Origin: a virus
DNA length: 32,071 nucleotides
Reading direction: 5' to 3' (one strand)
Virus record (IMG/VR): IMGVR_UViG_3300010370_000144
Location: 1-32,071 of that record
Made by a program: the position numbers and the translations under genes. This document shows, piece by piece, positions 9,601 through 16,093 of this stretch. The notes beneath the pieces were generated by a model, which was not told the origin of the DNA, did no database searches, and saw only the letters and a program-made list of their open reading frames with translations. The stretch's first letter is position 1. Each line of letters opens with the position of its first letter.

Positions 9601-12600
9601 ATGCCATTTCCAACCAAGAAGTTGTTTGTAGATTCTTTTGTGATACTCTTCTTCAGATCATTAGTTACGATCTTACCAATCAAATTATTGACAGCGAAAC
9701 TAGACGCTGCATCTGGATCCATATTAAAGTTGTTTGCATCAAATTGAGGATACAAATCTTGAATTTGTTGATTAAACTTCTTATCGACAAATTCATTTAC
9801 TATTGGACTGATACTTGCGTCAACACAAACCAGATGATAAACACCATCCTGTTTGTTGTATTCGTGTGCTTTTAGTGTTTCTACACGATAAATCGATAAC
9901 GTATCTTTTAATGTCTTTCTTGCAACAACAGGAAGATTTTGGTCTCGAATAGATACGTTATCAATGAATGTTCCAGGATCGGGATCATTTACTCCGAAGG
10001 TAACCTCAAATCCCTTAGAACTTGTGATACCAGAGATAACTTTAGTGACGTTGTATGCAGAATTTGCAACTCCAACTGTATTTGTAGAACTCTTAACGTT
10101 GGAGAACTGAACTTTATCACCAACAACAAATCTGTGTGGTTTTTCAGTTACAACCGTAGTAATACCAGTATTAGTACTACGATTAATACTCTTCAAAATA
10201 CGGAGGTTTCTTTGAACCGTAACATTAGGAATATTATTTGTAAAATCAGAAGATGTAGTGACACCAACAGTATTTGATTCTTGGATTACATATCCAGGGA
10301 CAGGTGGTTTTGCATCCTGTACTTCCTTGGGAAGAACATATCTCAGTTTATAGATCTTGTCAGAGATAGATCTGGTGTCTTCTTTTCTTTCAAAAACAGT
10401 TTTCTGAGTTCTTGGACCAATAGCGACTTGATTATCTACAATCTTTTGCCATAATTCATTAGAAGATGTTGTAATTCCACCACGAACATACCAGTTATTG
10501 TTTTGTTCGTCAAACTGAATTGGATGACCAAAATCTCCAGGAAGTTTATCAGTTACTCTAGACTGAACGTGAAGAACACCACCCTGATTATTATCAAGTG
10601 TAATAAAGTTTCCGGCACCACCAAGAATGGCTTCATTTTCACTTCTTGCAATTTTAATCTTATCTGCAGTCAATGATTCATTTTGAGAATCATTTGTGAC
10701 CGCATAGTAGATAGTATTTGTATCAAGACCATCTGGCAGATGACCATCATCAGAGATGATACGAATACTCTCACCAGCATAAAGTTTGTGATTAGTGGTA
10801 AATGTGAGGGTACTATTAGTGATGCTATTAGCTGCACCAACTCTACCAACTCTATAAATTTTTGCACCAATATCACCCTCAGTACCATCAGGATTTTCCA
10901 TCCTGATTGGTGTTCTAAAGGTTCCAACACCAGCAATACTTACATAAAGGTGTTCGTTTTCAGTTTCATACTTACCACCAATTCTATATCCATCAATGAT
11001 GTTTGGAGGAAGAATATCTGGATCCGTAAATCCATCCAAGAACAATTTAGCAGTCGTTCCAACTCCAACAGGTGCAGTTGTCAGTCCAACGTTTAAAGCA
11101 AGCCATTCAACATTTTTATTTGTCTTAACCAAGTTCTGTGGAGGAACGATATGGGTGATAAAACCTCTATCGTCTCTACCAAATGCAGAATCCTTAAATC
11201 CACTAGAAACTAACGATCTTGCACCAAAGTTAGAGTTGGAGTTGGTGATAGACATATCACCACCATTGTCTGCAACATAATGTTGAGCAAAACCAATACC
11301 AAATACAGAAACTGTCTGAATAAAGGCATCATTAGAAACTTTAATATGGAAGTTTTCAAATGATGGTCTGTAAACAGAACTACTATTCAGATAAAGTGGT
11401 TTTAAACTTGAATCTGCAGTTGCAACATCATCATATTGTCCAGTGGTTGAATTATAAATTACAAACGCATTATCGTCTTTTTGTAGAGAGACGCCAGTAT
11501 ATTGTGCAACAACCATGGACTTAAAGCCAGTGGCTTTAGATCCATCAGCGTGCATACCACACATACCATAAGTTGATCTCAATGAGATGTTAAAGATGTA
11601 TGGAGAAGCACCAGATACCGTGTCAGTATCTGCAACTACTATCTCATCACCATCAAGACTTGGTAATCCATCAAGAGGAGGACTGCTAGTTTGATATGTA
11701 AAGATGCGTTCTGAGGATACACCAGTTACAACAAAGTTACCATTATAAATTGTTGGATAAGTATTAACACCAGAAACTCTAAACTGACTATCTACAACAA
11801 GCCCGTGAGCAGTAGAACAATCTACAGTAACTGTGGTTGATGTGTTTGTTTTAGATCCAGCTCCAGCACGAATACTAGTGATACCAACATTATTAGTGAA
11901 AACAGGACCAACAATCTCATATTCAGGCAACTTAGGTTGCATATCCTGAGTGCCTGGGAAATCTCCAAGAGCACGACCAGAAGTATCACCATAGGCCTGT
12001 TGGACCTTATGAAAATACATCTGAAGATCGGTAGTCGTCGATGAAGTACCGATACCAACACCATTTACACCATCAGCATACTCAAATGCAGTTAGTTTGT
12101 GGTGTGAAAAATTGGAAGCGTATCTGTTTGTTGTATAGTCCTTATAAACAGAACCCTTTGGATCACCATCAAGAATAGTGAACTGCCAAAGATAACATCC
12201 ACCAGTCAAACGGAAAATGGCAGATCTACTGACACCATCCTCAGTTGGATTTGGAACAAACTTTGGTCTAATTTCTGTCTTACGAAGATCGAGACCAACA
12301 AGAGAAACACCACGAGGAATGATTACACCACCCTCTGTGGAGTTATACTTATAAAGATCGTTTTCAGAATCATCTAAATTATAGTTACTTGTATTTGTTA
12401 ACTGAGAAAGGGTTTGTACGTTACCATTCCTATCTCTAAACAGAGCCGCGGCAGGATTAGAGGGATTTACAATTACGTTGAAACCTGGTCTATTATCAAT
12501 CTCATGAACACCAGGGTACAATATAATTGTTGTACGGGCAAACTTATCGTTGTTCTCTCCGATTTGATATGAAAATCTAGCTGCCTCAAGCAGTGCTCTC

Positions 12601-12737
12601 TGGATAGTTTTGAAAGGTTTCGTTAATGAGTTACCCTGATTTTCAATACTATCAGTTGCATCTAGATCAGTTGGATTAACATAGAGGGTGTTACCTTCAA
12701 CATTCTTCAGGAAATTCTCTAGTCTACTTAAAGGCAT
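6654..12737 (-). CDS. Giant virion structural protein (fibre or baseplate-fibre connector)
   Basis: 2027 residues from ATG at 12737, with a CAGGA ribosome site seven bases upstream. The N-terminus (MPLSRLENFLKNVEGNTLYV, then LTKPFKTIQRALLEAARFSY and TTIILYPGVHEIDN) resembles a right-handed beta-helix of the pectate-lyase type. The phrase FKDSAFGRDDRGFITHIVPP near residue 510 recurs in large cyanophage structural proteins. Residues 1350-1500 hold a SGFYKGDFVQIDGEIIRI domain followed by an ASGHTFEYLGFG module also present in the 620-residue gene. The last 500 residues are shaft-like beta repeats (FTGTTTFQSVNFQTINV and similar). The likely place is the baseplate periphery or a fibre. Which T4 protein it replaces cannot be decided from sequence alone. 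Confidence 0.8.
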   Translation of the reverse strand: MPLSRLENFLKNVEGNTLYVNPTDLDATDSIENQGNSLTKPFKTIQRALLEAARFSYQIGENNDKFARTTIILYPGVHEIDNRPGFNVIVNPSNPAAALFRDRNGNVQTLSQLTNTSNYNLDDSENDLYKYNSTEGGVIIPRGVSLVGLDLRKTEIRPKFVPNPTEDGVSRSAIFRLTGGCYLWQFTILDGDPKGSVYKDYTTNRYASNFSHHKLTAFEYADGVNGVGIGTSSTTTDLQMYFHKVQQAYGDTSGRALGDFPGTQDMQPKLPEYEIVGPVFTNNVGITSIRAGAGSKTNTSTTVTVDCSTAHGLVVDSQFRVSGVNTYPTIYNGNFVVTGVSSERIFTYQTSSPPLDGLPSLDGDEIVVADTDTVSGASPYIFNISLRSTYGMCGMHADGSKATGFKSMVVAQYTGVSLQKDDNAFVIYNSTTGQYDDVATADSSLKPLYLNSSSVYRPSFENFHIKVSNDAFIQTVSVFGIGFAQHYVADNGGDMSITNSNSNFGARSLVSSGFKDSAFGRDDRGFITHIVPPQNLVKTNKNVEWLALNVGLTTAPVGVGTTAKLFLDGFTDPDILPPNIIDGYRIGGKYETENEHLYVSIAGVGTFRTPIRMENPDGTEGDIGAKIYRVGRVGAANSITNSTLTFTTNHKLYAGESIRIISDDGHLPDGLDTNTIYYAVTNDSQNESLTADKIKIARSENEAILGGAGNFITLDNNQGGVLHVQSRVTDKLPGDFGHPIQFDEQNNNWYVRGGITTSSNELWQKIVDNQVAIGPRTQKTVFERKEDTRSISDKIYKLRYVLPKEVQDAKPPVPGYVIQESNTVGVTTSSDFTNNIPNVTVQRNLRILKSINRSTNTGITTVVTEKPHRFVVGDKVQFSNVKSSTNTVGVANSAYNVTKVISGITSSKGFEVTFGVNDPDPGTFIDNVSIRDQNLPVVARKTLKDTLSIYRVETLKAHEYNKQDGVYHLVCVDASISPIVNEFVDKKFNQQIQDLYPQFDANNFNMDPDAASSFAVNNLIGKIVTNDLKKSITKESTNNFLVGNGIGYGVTGAISSASGVSTIFTNVQHNLNSIISLGTPTAGSGYGPGVSTTLYNVSLTGGSGEGATANVTVSAAQTVTGVTIVDGGSAYVVGNTLTINAGNADATVAVSQINNNIGDALQVVGVGTSGNRYNSGYCGVHTITALTSKSVTYNVGFDPGIYQPSSVGINTGFFFVNGDAPRISTIQYTNRASGIVTVTTAVPHGLNVNNTFKIVGVAQTIYNGQFVVKERIGINTFSFQFTEDFALDSYVSGGQVLPVNYNAQGGVTQSGNEAIAQRHVPLYIGISTTMGASGITTTSTTLEVSDSSGFYKGDFVQIDGEIIRIASDFSSNQATVLRGQLGSRSAPHDGSSVVKKIRVIPCETRRYSILRASGHTFEYLGFGPGNYATGLPQKQDRVLTREEQFLSQSLQNNGGSVVYTGMNDNGDFYIGNRRVSSLDGTETTFQIPVPTVTGADATSDATSGRLDVIFDSVNIREGLIVDGLNNTTVKLNAPTQISEKLTSTSEDGVEVVYLDISAGLSQARTITFAGSKPTTSGIEGDIVFSSVPTSGGYLGWVFTSAGWKRFGLISTEGDETQLSLNTVGIGSTSASRIGDQNGLDVRGQIVADNLSVTGISSFTGTTTFQSVNFQTINVSVAGTSARWNVTGDASVGSALTVTGPATFSNNLTVVGNLNVTGDLSYDELTGRNLRITGVSTVAGLTATGINNVGVITSRNILPEADSTYTLGVTGNRWATGWFDTVEVENITIDSTGVDIAVGDAYKIGGTNVLSGNELGSGITSSFLTAVGNLSSLSVAGDAVIGGHALRVFNSTDSVAINKDTASYTLDVDGDINISAGSFFRVGGSVLTSGYLEPITEGKAVGLTTAAGLGVAVGDAGFIGNGSGRASFQVGAGSSVFFVGAGSTAMVGIGSTIPRATFDLAGKMAINGDPQWVDTYGVIKQSRANIGENVTIPATHNGVNFNSMSVGPITVDSGFTVTVGVGATWTII

Positions 12738-12774
12738 TTCGCTATCCTGCGGCGTACAAGATTTCTTCTCCTTA

Positions 12775-12781
12775 TATTTAG
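12775..12781 (-). promoter_or_regulatory. Late promoter-like box (CTAAATA)
   Basis: CTAAATATAAGG on the minus strand, 37 bases before the 2027-residue gene and between it and tRNA-Pro. The position suits a late promoter that separates the fibre genes from the tRNA transcript. Confidence 0.55.
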
Positions 12782-12793
12782 ACGATTATAATA

Positions 12794-12866
12794 TCGGGGT
12801 GAGAGGGCTCGAACCTCCGACCTCAGCTTCCCAAAAGCCGCGCGCTACCACCTGCGCTACACCCCG
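12794..12866 (-). tRNA. tRNA-Pro (TGG)
   Basis: A full cloverleaf can be drawn: acceptor CGGGGTG with CACCCCG, D arm GCGC/GCGC, anticodon arm CGGCT-TTTGGGA-AGCTG with anticodon TGG, and T arm GGAGG-TTCGAGC-CCTCT. The 3' CCA is not encoded. It is last in the minus-strand order of the tRNA cluster. Confidence 0.95.
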
Positions 12867-12870
12867 AAGT

Positions 12871-12895
12871 GGGTCGGATATGATGATCCCGACCC
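12871..12895. other. Hairpin in the tRNA-Pro/tRNA-Thr spacer
   Basis: GGGTCGG and CCGACCC are perfectly complementary across an 11-base loop. There is no T run, so it is unlikely to be an intrinsic terminator. A processing signal or a protective stem between tRNAs is possible. Confidence 0.45.
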
Positions 12896-12919
12896 GTATG
12901 ATAGACAATGCCTATCAAG

Positions 12920-12992
12920 AGCCCCCGACAAGACTTGAACTTGCGACATCGGCTTTACAAAAGCCGCGCTCTACCAGCTGAGCTACAAGGGC
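12920..12992 (-). tRNA. tRNA-Thr (TGT)
   Basis: Cloverleaf with acceptor GCCCTTG/CGGGGGC (two G-T pairs), D arm GCTC/GAGC, anticodon arm CGGCT-TTTGTAA-AGCCG with anticodon TGT, and T arm GCAAG-TTCAAGT-CTTGT. No CCA is encoded. Confidence 0.95.
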
Positions 12993-12995
12993 AAA

Positions 12996-13011
12996 TGGGT
13001 CATAAGACCCA
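12996..13011. other. Hairpin in the tRNA-Thr/tRNA-Leu spacer
   Basis: TGGGTC-ATAA-GACCCA forms a six-pair stem with a tetraloop directly upstream of tRNA-Thr on the minus strand. The same spacer shares GATCCCGACC (13020-13029) with the Pro/Thr spacer (12885-12894). Confidence 0.4.
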
Positions 13012-13058
13012 GGGGAGGGGATCCCGACCAGGGCGCTTTTAAAGTCATCCCGAGACTA

Positions 13059-13142
13059 TGGGACGAGGGGGACTTGAACCCCCACGGGAATACTCCCAAC
13101 AGATTTTAAGTCTGGTGCGTCTACCACTTCCGCCACCGTCCC
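13059..13142 (-). tRNA. tRNA-Leu (TAA)
   Basis: A class II tRNA of 84 bases with a long variable arm (GGGAGTATTCCC). Acceptor GGGACGG pairs with TCGTCCC, the anticodon arm is CCAGA-CTTAAAA-TCTGT with anticodon TAA, and the T arm is GGGGG-TTCAAGT-CCCCC. No CCA is encoded. Confidence 0.95.
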
Positions 13143-13145
13143 ATA

Positions 13146-13217
13146 TGGGAAATGCTAGATTTGAACTAGCGACCTCTGCGTTATCAGCACATTGCTCTAC
13201 CACTGAGCTAATCTCCC
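13146..13217 (-). tRNA. tRNA-Ile (GAT)
   Basis: Cloverleaf with acceptor GGGAGAT/ATTTCCC, D arm GCTC/GAGC, anticodon loop CTGATAA (anticodon GAT) and T arm GCTAG-TTCAAAT-CTAGC. The outermost pair of the anticodon stem is an A-G mismatch and there is one T-G pair, so the stem is weaker than usual. No CCA is encoded. Confidence 0.93.
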
Positions 13218-13224
13218 AAAAAAC

Positions 13225-13404
13225 CTAGAACAAACTAAGTTGATCTTCGTTATTTAAGACGTATGTAGAAGGATGAAATGCACAATACTCATTGAATGTG
13301 ATCTTCATCTCTTTCCAAGATAAACCGCAATTAGATGCGGCTTTTGGAACGTTCCATTTTGCGGAGAATAACATCTCCATTGACTTACGGGTTTCTGGTC
13401 TCAT
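13225..13404 (-). CDS. Small conserved-looking protein of unknown function
   Basis: 59 residues (MRPETRKSMEMLFSAKWNVP, then KAASNCGLSWKEMKITFNEY). It fills the space between tRNA-Gly and tRNA-Ile, so it is part of the tRNA transcript. The middle (NVPKAASNCGLSWKEMKITF) looks like a short helix-turn-helix type unit, which would fit a DNA-binding protein, but this is inference. The C-terminus is NNEDQLSLF. There is no clear ribosome site before ATG at 13404. Codon structure and lack of rare residues suggest a real gene. Confidence 0.6.
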   Translation of the reverse strand: MRPETRKSMEMLFSAKWNVPKAASNCGLSWKEMKITFNEYCAFHPSTYVLNNEDQLSLF

Positions 13405-13420
13405 GATTAAAATATTAGAG

Positions 13421-13491
13421 AGCGGGCGACGAGGTTCGAACTCGTGACAGGAGCTTGGAAGGCTCGCATGTTACCACTACACCACGCCCGC
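13421..13491 (-). tRNA. tRNA-Gly (TCC)
   Basis: Cloverleaf with acceptor GCGGGCG/CGCCCGC, D arm GTGT/ACAT, anticodon loop CTTCCAA (anticodon TCC) and T arm ACGAG-TTCGAAC-CTCGT. The outer pair of the anticodon stem is a C-C mismatch. The first 15 bases overlap the end of the upstream protein gene. No CCA is encoded. Confidence 0.93.
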
Positions 13492-13689
13492 AGTTTGTGA
13501 AACGAGAGGAGATGCATAAGAGACATCAACACCGAACTCATGACTAACATCAATAATACTCATAACTTGGTAAAACTCTTCAACGGTATCGCAAAGAACT
13601 TCACGTTCGTCACCAAGACTACTGGTGATGTAAAAAGCACGACGAGAAAGGTCGATAACAACTTTAGTTACAAACTCTTCTTCGATCAT
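13477..13689 (-). CDS. Small protein of unknown function ending inside tRNA-Gly
   Basis: 70 residues (MIEEEFVTKVVIDLSRRAFY and onward), with alternating beta and helical character and no membrane segment. ATG at 13689 has a strong GAGGGGG ribosome site seven bases upstream. The last codons and the stop (A-G-V-V-TAG) are the first 15 bases of tRNA-Gly, so RNase P cleavage of the tRNA would remove the end of this reading frame. It is first in the transcript led by the sigma70-type promoter at 13716-13744. I recognise it only as a type of small protein seen in cyanomyoviruses and assign no function. Confidence 0.75.
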   Translation of the reverse strand: MIEEEFVTKVVIDLSRRAFYITSSLGDEREVLCDTVEEFYQVMSIIDVSHEFGVDVSYASPLVSQTAGVV

Positions 13690-13715
13690 TGGGTGTCCCC
13701 CTCGATTACCTATGT

Positions 13716-13744
13716 ATAATACCAGGACCAGAGGTCCCTGGCAA
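13716..13744 (-). promoter_or_regulatory. Sigma70-type promoter for the small gene and tRNA cluster
   Basis: On the minus strand TTGCCA (13744-13739) and TATTAT (13721-13716) are separated by exactly 17 bases, each one base from consensus. The spacer contains the inverted repeat GGACC-AGA-GGTCC (13725-13737), which could be an operator or a hairpin ending the upstream transcript. The start codon lies 26 bases after the -10 box. This fits early transcription by host polymerase. Confidence 0.6.
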
Positions 13745-13755
13745 GGGGCCTTGTG

Positions 13756-14568
13756 TCACTTCAAGAAGAGGTCTGTGTAGAAACTGTCCGTAAAGGCGGT
13801 TAGGACACCAACTAATCTAGTTTTTTCTTCTTCAGCTTGTTGTTGGGCTCGTTTGACACCCCATTGTTCAAGTTGTGCTTTCCATCTTTGTTCTCTTATG
13901 GAATTTACAACACCAAGATATTTTCCAATTTCTCCTCTAAGTGTAGAGATCTCACCATCTTTTCTATCAATCTCATTTTGAACTGTAACACAAGTTGCAG
14001 AAGAACCAAGAGATACTCTAACACCAGCAGGATAAGAACTATTGTCCTGTGTAACAAACAAGAAAGTTCCTACACCAACACCAAAAGTATTACTTGCACT
14101 ACTCAATATAGAATTTGAAAGAGTAAATGGATTTGATGATGTACTGGAAAATCCCCAGATATTTGCAGTGACCGTATCATAATACTCAGTTGCATATCCA
14201 ATTAAACAACTTGTAATACCACCATACCAAGGGGTAACGGTAGAACCAATTCCACTGATTGATGTACCAATACCACAGCTACTGGTATCAACAATACCAC
14301 AATAAGTTACTGTACTAGTTCCTACTGCATCTGAAATGAGAACAATGATTTCATCCTTAAGTTGATTGATTGATTGTCCAATAGAAACAATCTTTGCATC
14401 AATACCATTAATTGCAGGATCAAAGGACGTTATAAGTTCATTAGTATAATCAATTCTTCCTTGAAGTGAAGATGTAGTATTAAATCCAATAATATCATTT
14501 TCCCTTTTGATACGTTCGTTAATATCTTTTATGACATACTCAGTTCTTGCATCATTAGTTTCTGGCAT
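13756..14568 (-). CDS. Probable virion structural protein with terminal coiled coils
   Basis: 270 residues. Residues 1-85 are helical and charged (IKDINERIKRENDIIGF), residues 90-190 are Gly/Ser/Thr-rich beta (CGIGTSISGIGSTVTPWYGG), and residues 195-260 are helical again (EIDRKDGEISTLRGEIGKYL and onward). This helix-beta-helix layout suits a trimeric fibre or connector. Start and upstream stop share a base (TAATG), so it is last in the hub operon 18297-13756. I do not recognise the family. Confidence 0.75.
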   Translation of the reverse strand: MPETNDARTEYVIKDINERIKRENDIIGFNTTSSLQGRIDYTNELITSFDPAINGIDAKIVSIGQSINQLKDEIIVLISDAVGTSTVTYCGIVDTSSCGIGTSISGIGSTVTPWYGGITSCLIGYATEYYDTVTANIWGFSSTSSNPFTLSNSILSSASNTFGVGVGTFLFVTQDNSSYPAGVRVSLGSSATCVTVQNEIDRKDGEISTLRGEIGKYLGVVNSIREQRWKAQLEQWGVKRAQQQAEEEKTRLVGVLTAFTDSFYTDLFLK

Positions 14569-15503
14569 TATTCTTTCCTCCCATAGTCGTGGCCAGAGAT
14601 TGAATATTGTGTTGGATCTCCAGGGTAATCAGATGGTGTTTCCCCATCATATTCAACAATCAAAGGTTCACCATCAATTCTAGCTGCCTCAATCTTATAG
14701 TAACAATGAATTGAGGATCCTTGATTGTTTTTAACCATCACTTTTCTTCCCCATTCAATCTTATCAACGTACAATTCTTGATAAGATCCAATAGGTGTTA
14801 AATGAACAGAAATTGTTTCTGGGTCAACTAAACCATCCCAGTATTCTGGAAGTTCAATCAAGTTAGATCCCTTAAGAGTTCCTCTAATATAGATTGCAGC
14901 TTCTGGACCTTCTACACAAATGTGACGAATACGTTTATTTGGTTTCTTTGGGTGTTTAATATCAAAACCTTTCCAAGCCTGGGAATTGATAGTGCCCTGA
15001 ATTGAACCAGTAACGGTTAAGTTACCAGCAATGGTCATATTACCAGCACTAGTTCTATTTGGTGCAGCTTCCTCGATATTTGGTTCGGACTTCGTTGTGC
15101 CTCCAGTTTCTACACCCTTTCCAACCTTGTTGAACGTTCCAAGGGTCTGTTTTAATCCAAAAGAGAAATCACTACCAAAAGCTTGTTGAAAATTGTAGGT
15201 ATTAAGAGTGCCATACATATTTGCTGCAACTGGTGCAATCACATTCATTCCAATTTGAGGATGAACGACGTGAATAGATGCTAATGATAAAGGACCCGAT
15301 GTTGGTGGGTTGGGACCAATATGCAAAGTACCCAAAGGAACAGGTGCTAAAGGAGCAACACCCATCTGCACTGGACCGTTAAGAATACTCAGTCCACCAT
15401 TAAGAGAAAGACTATAAGGTAATATTTGTGCCTTCGTAATTCCAGCAGCTACTTGAGACCCTACGGTAAACCTTGGTCCGTTAAGAGAAGAAAAACTAGA
15501 CAT
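14568..15503 (-). CDS. Virion structural protein with conserved C-terminal fibre domain
   Basis: 311 residues. Residues 1-100 are Pro/Gly-rich, residues 150-172 carry a shaft-like repeat (MTIAGNLTVTGSIQGTINSQ), and residues 180-300 form a domain with conserved phrases FDIKHPKKPNKRIRHICVEG, ELPEYWDGLVDPETISVHLT and DYPGDPTQYSI. That C-terminal domain is common at the ends of cyanophage fibres and in some giant-virus proteins. Its chemistry is not established to my knowledge. The start overlaps the upstream stop (TAATG). The role is likely at the tail tip or a fibre next to the hub. Confidence 0.75.
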   Translation of the reverse strand: MSSFSSLNGPRFTVGSQVAAGITKAQILPYSLSLNGGLSILNGPVQMGVAPLAPVPLGTLHIGPNPPTSGPLSLASIHVVHPQIGMNVIAPVAANMYGTLNTYNFQQAFGSDFSFGLKQTLGTFNKVGKGVETGGTTKSEPNIEEAAPNRTSAGNMTIAGNLTVTGSIQGTINSQAWKGFDIKHPKKPNKRIRHICVEGPEAAIYIRGTLKGSNLIELPEYWDGLVDPETISVHLTPIGSYQELYVDKIEWGRKVMVKNNQGSSIHCYYKIEAARIDGEPLIVEYDGETPSDYPGDPTQYSISGHDYGRKE

Positions 15504-16093
15504 TATATTCCAGAGAAAGATTTTGCAATGTTGGTAAGTGTATCGGTTAAAGATGATGTTCCAAAATCAGCCGCCTGAGCGAGGTTTAGAACACCAGAAA
15601 CAATTTCACCATAACCTTTACCAACCAAAGAAAAGTCTTTTGAAGCAAGAAGTTTAAGTTGTGTGCCTTCAAGTCTAAGATCGGGTGCCGTGATCGTTAT
15701 GTTTTTATTGGATTGCATCAAGATGTCGCCATCATTAGTATCACGAGTTCCATTGGCCTCAATGATAATATTATCCGCTTTTAAAATAAGATCTCCATCA
15801 AGGGCTTCAATGACAATATCACCATGTTTAGCTTGAATAATCTTCGCACAGTTCAGTGGGTCTTGAACATCTGTTTTAACCTTCTTGATATTCTGGCCCA
15901 AAGATTCAACCGATCTACCAGTTGCAACCATCTGATGATCTTCACTTGTGCCATTTTGATACCAACCATGACCAGAACCAAGATTGGTCAAAACACGGTG
16001 ACTTACAACACCGTATGGAGAGTTCATGCCACTCTCCATACGATATCTTCTCTTTTCGTCAATATCAAAATCGCCCTTTTCTGCGTTTGGCAT
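15503..16093 (-). CDS. Beta-rich spike-like protein next to gp5
   Basis: 196 residues. Residues 80-150 are regular short beta repeats (GDIVIEALDGDLILKADNII and onward), the style of the beta-helix or beta-prism spike of T4 gp5 and VgrG. Because the preceding gp5 lacks such a tail, I infer that the spike is encoded separately here. The first 30 residues are polar and contain two alternative ATG codons (M19, M23), the second with an internal GGAGAG site. A 12-bp perfect inverted repeat covers codons 18-28. The start overlaps the gp5 stop (TAATG). Confidence 0.7.
   Translation of the reverse strand: MPNAEKGDFDIDEKRRYRMESGMNSPYGVVSHRVLTNLGSGHGWYQNGTSEDHQMVATGRSVESLGQNIKKVKTDVQDPLNCAKIIQAKHGDIVIEALDGDLILKADNIIIEANGTRDTNDGDILMQSNKNITITAPDLRLEGTQLKLLASKDFSLVGKGYGEIVSGVLNLAQAADFGTSSLTDTLTNIAKSFSGI
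16012..16042 (-). other. 12-bp perfect inverted repeat around an internal start codon
   Basis: The arms CGTATGGAGAGT and ACTCTCCATACG are fully complementary with a 7-base loop. In the mRNA one arm contains GGAGAG and the loop contains ATG (M23 of the spike-like protein), so the hairpin could control an internal start. Confidence 0.45.

Noticed and set aside
12871-13011. Intrinsic terminators between tRNA genes
   Set aside because: The hairpins lack T runs on either strand, and the tRNAs appear to share one transcript.
12794-13491. Prophage attachment site at the tRNA cluster
   Set aside because: No integrase and no repeated tRNA end are seen; the gene content is that of a lytic T4-like phage.
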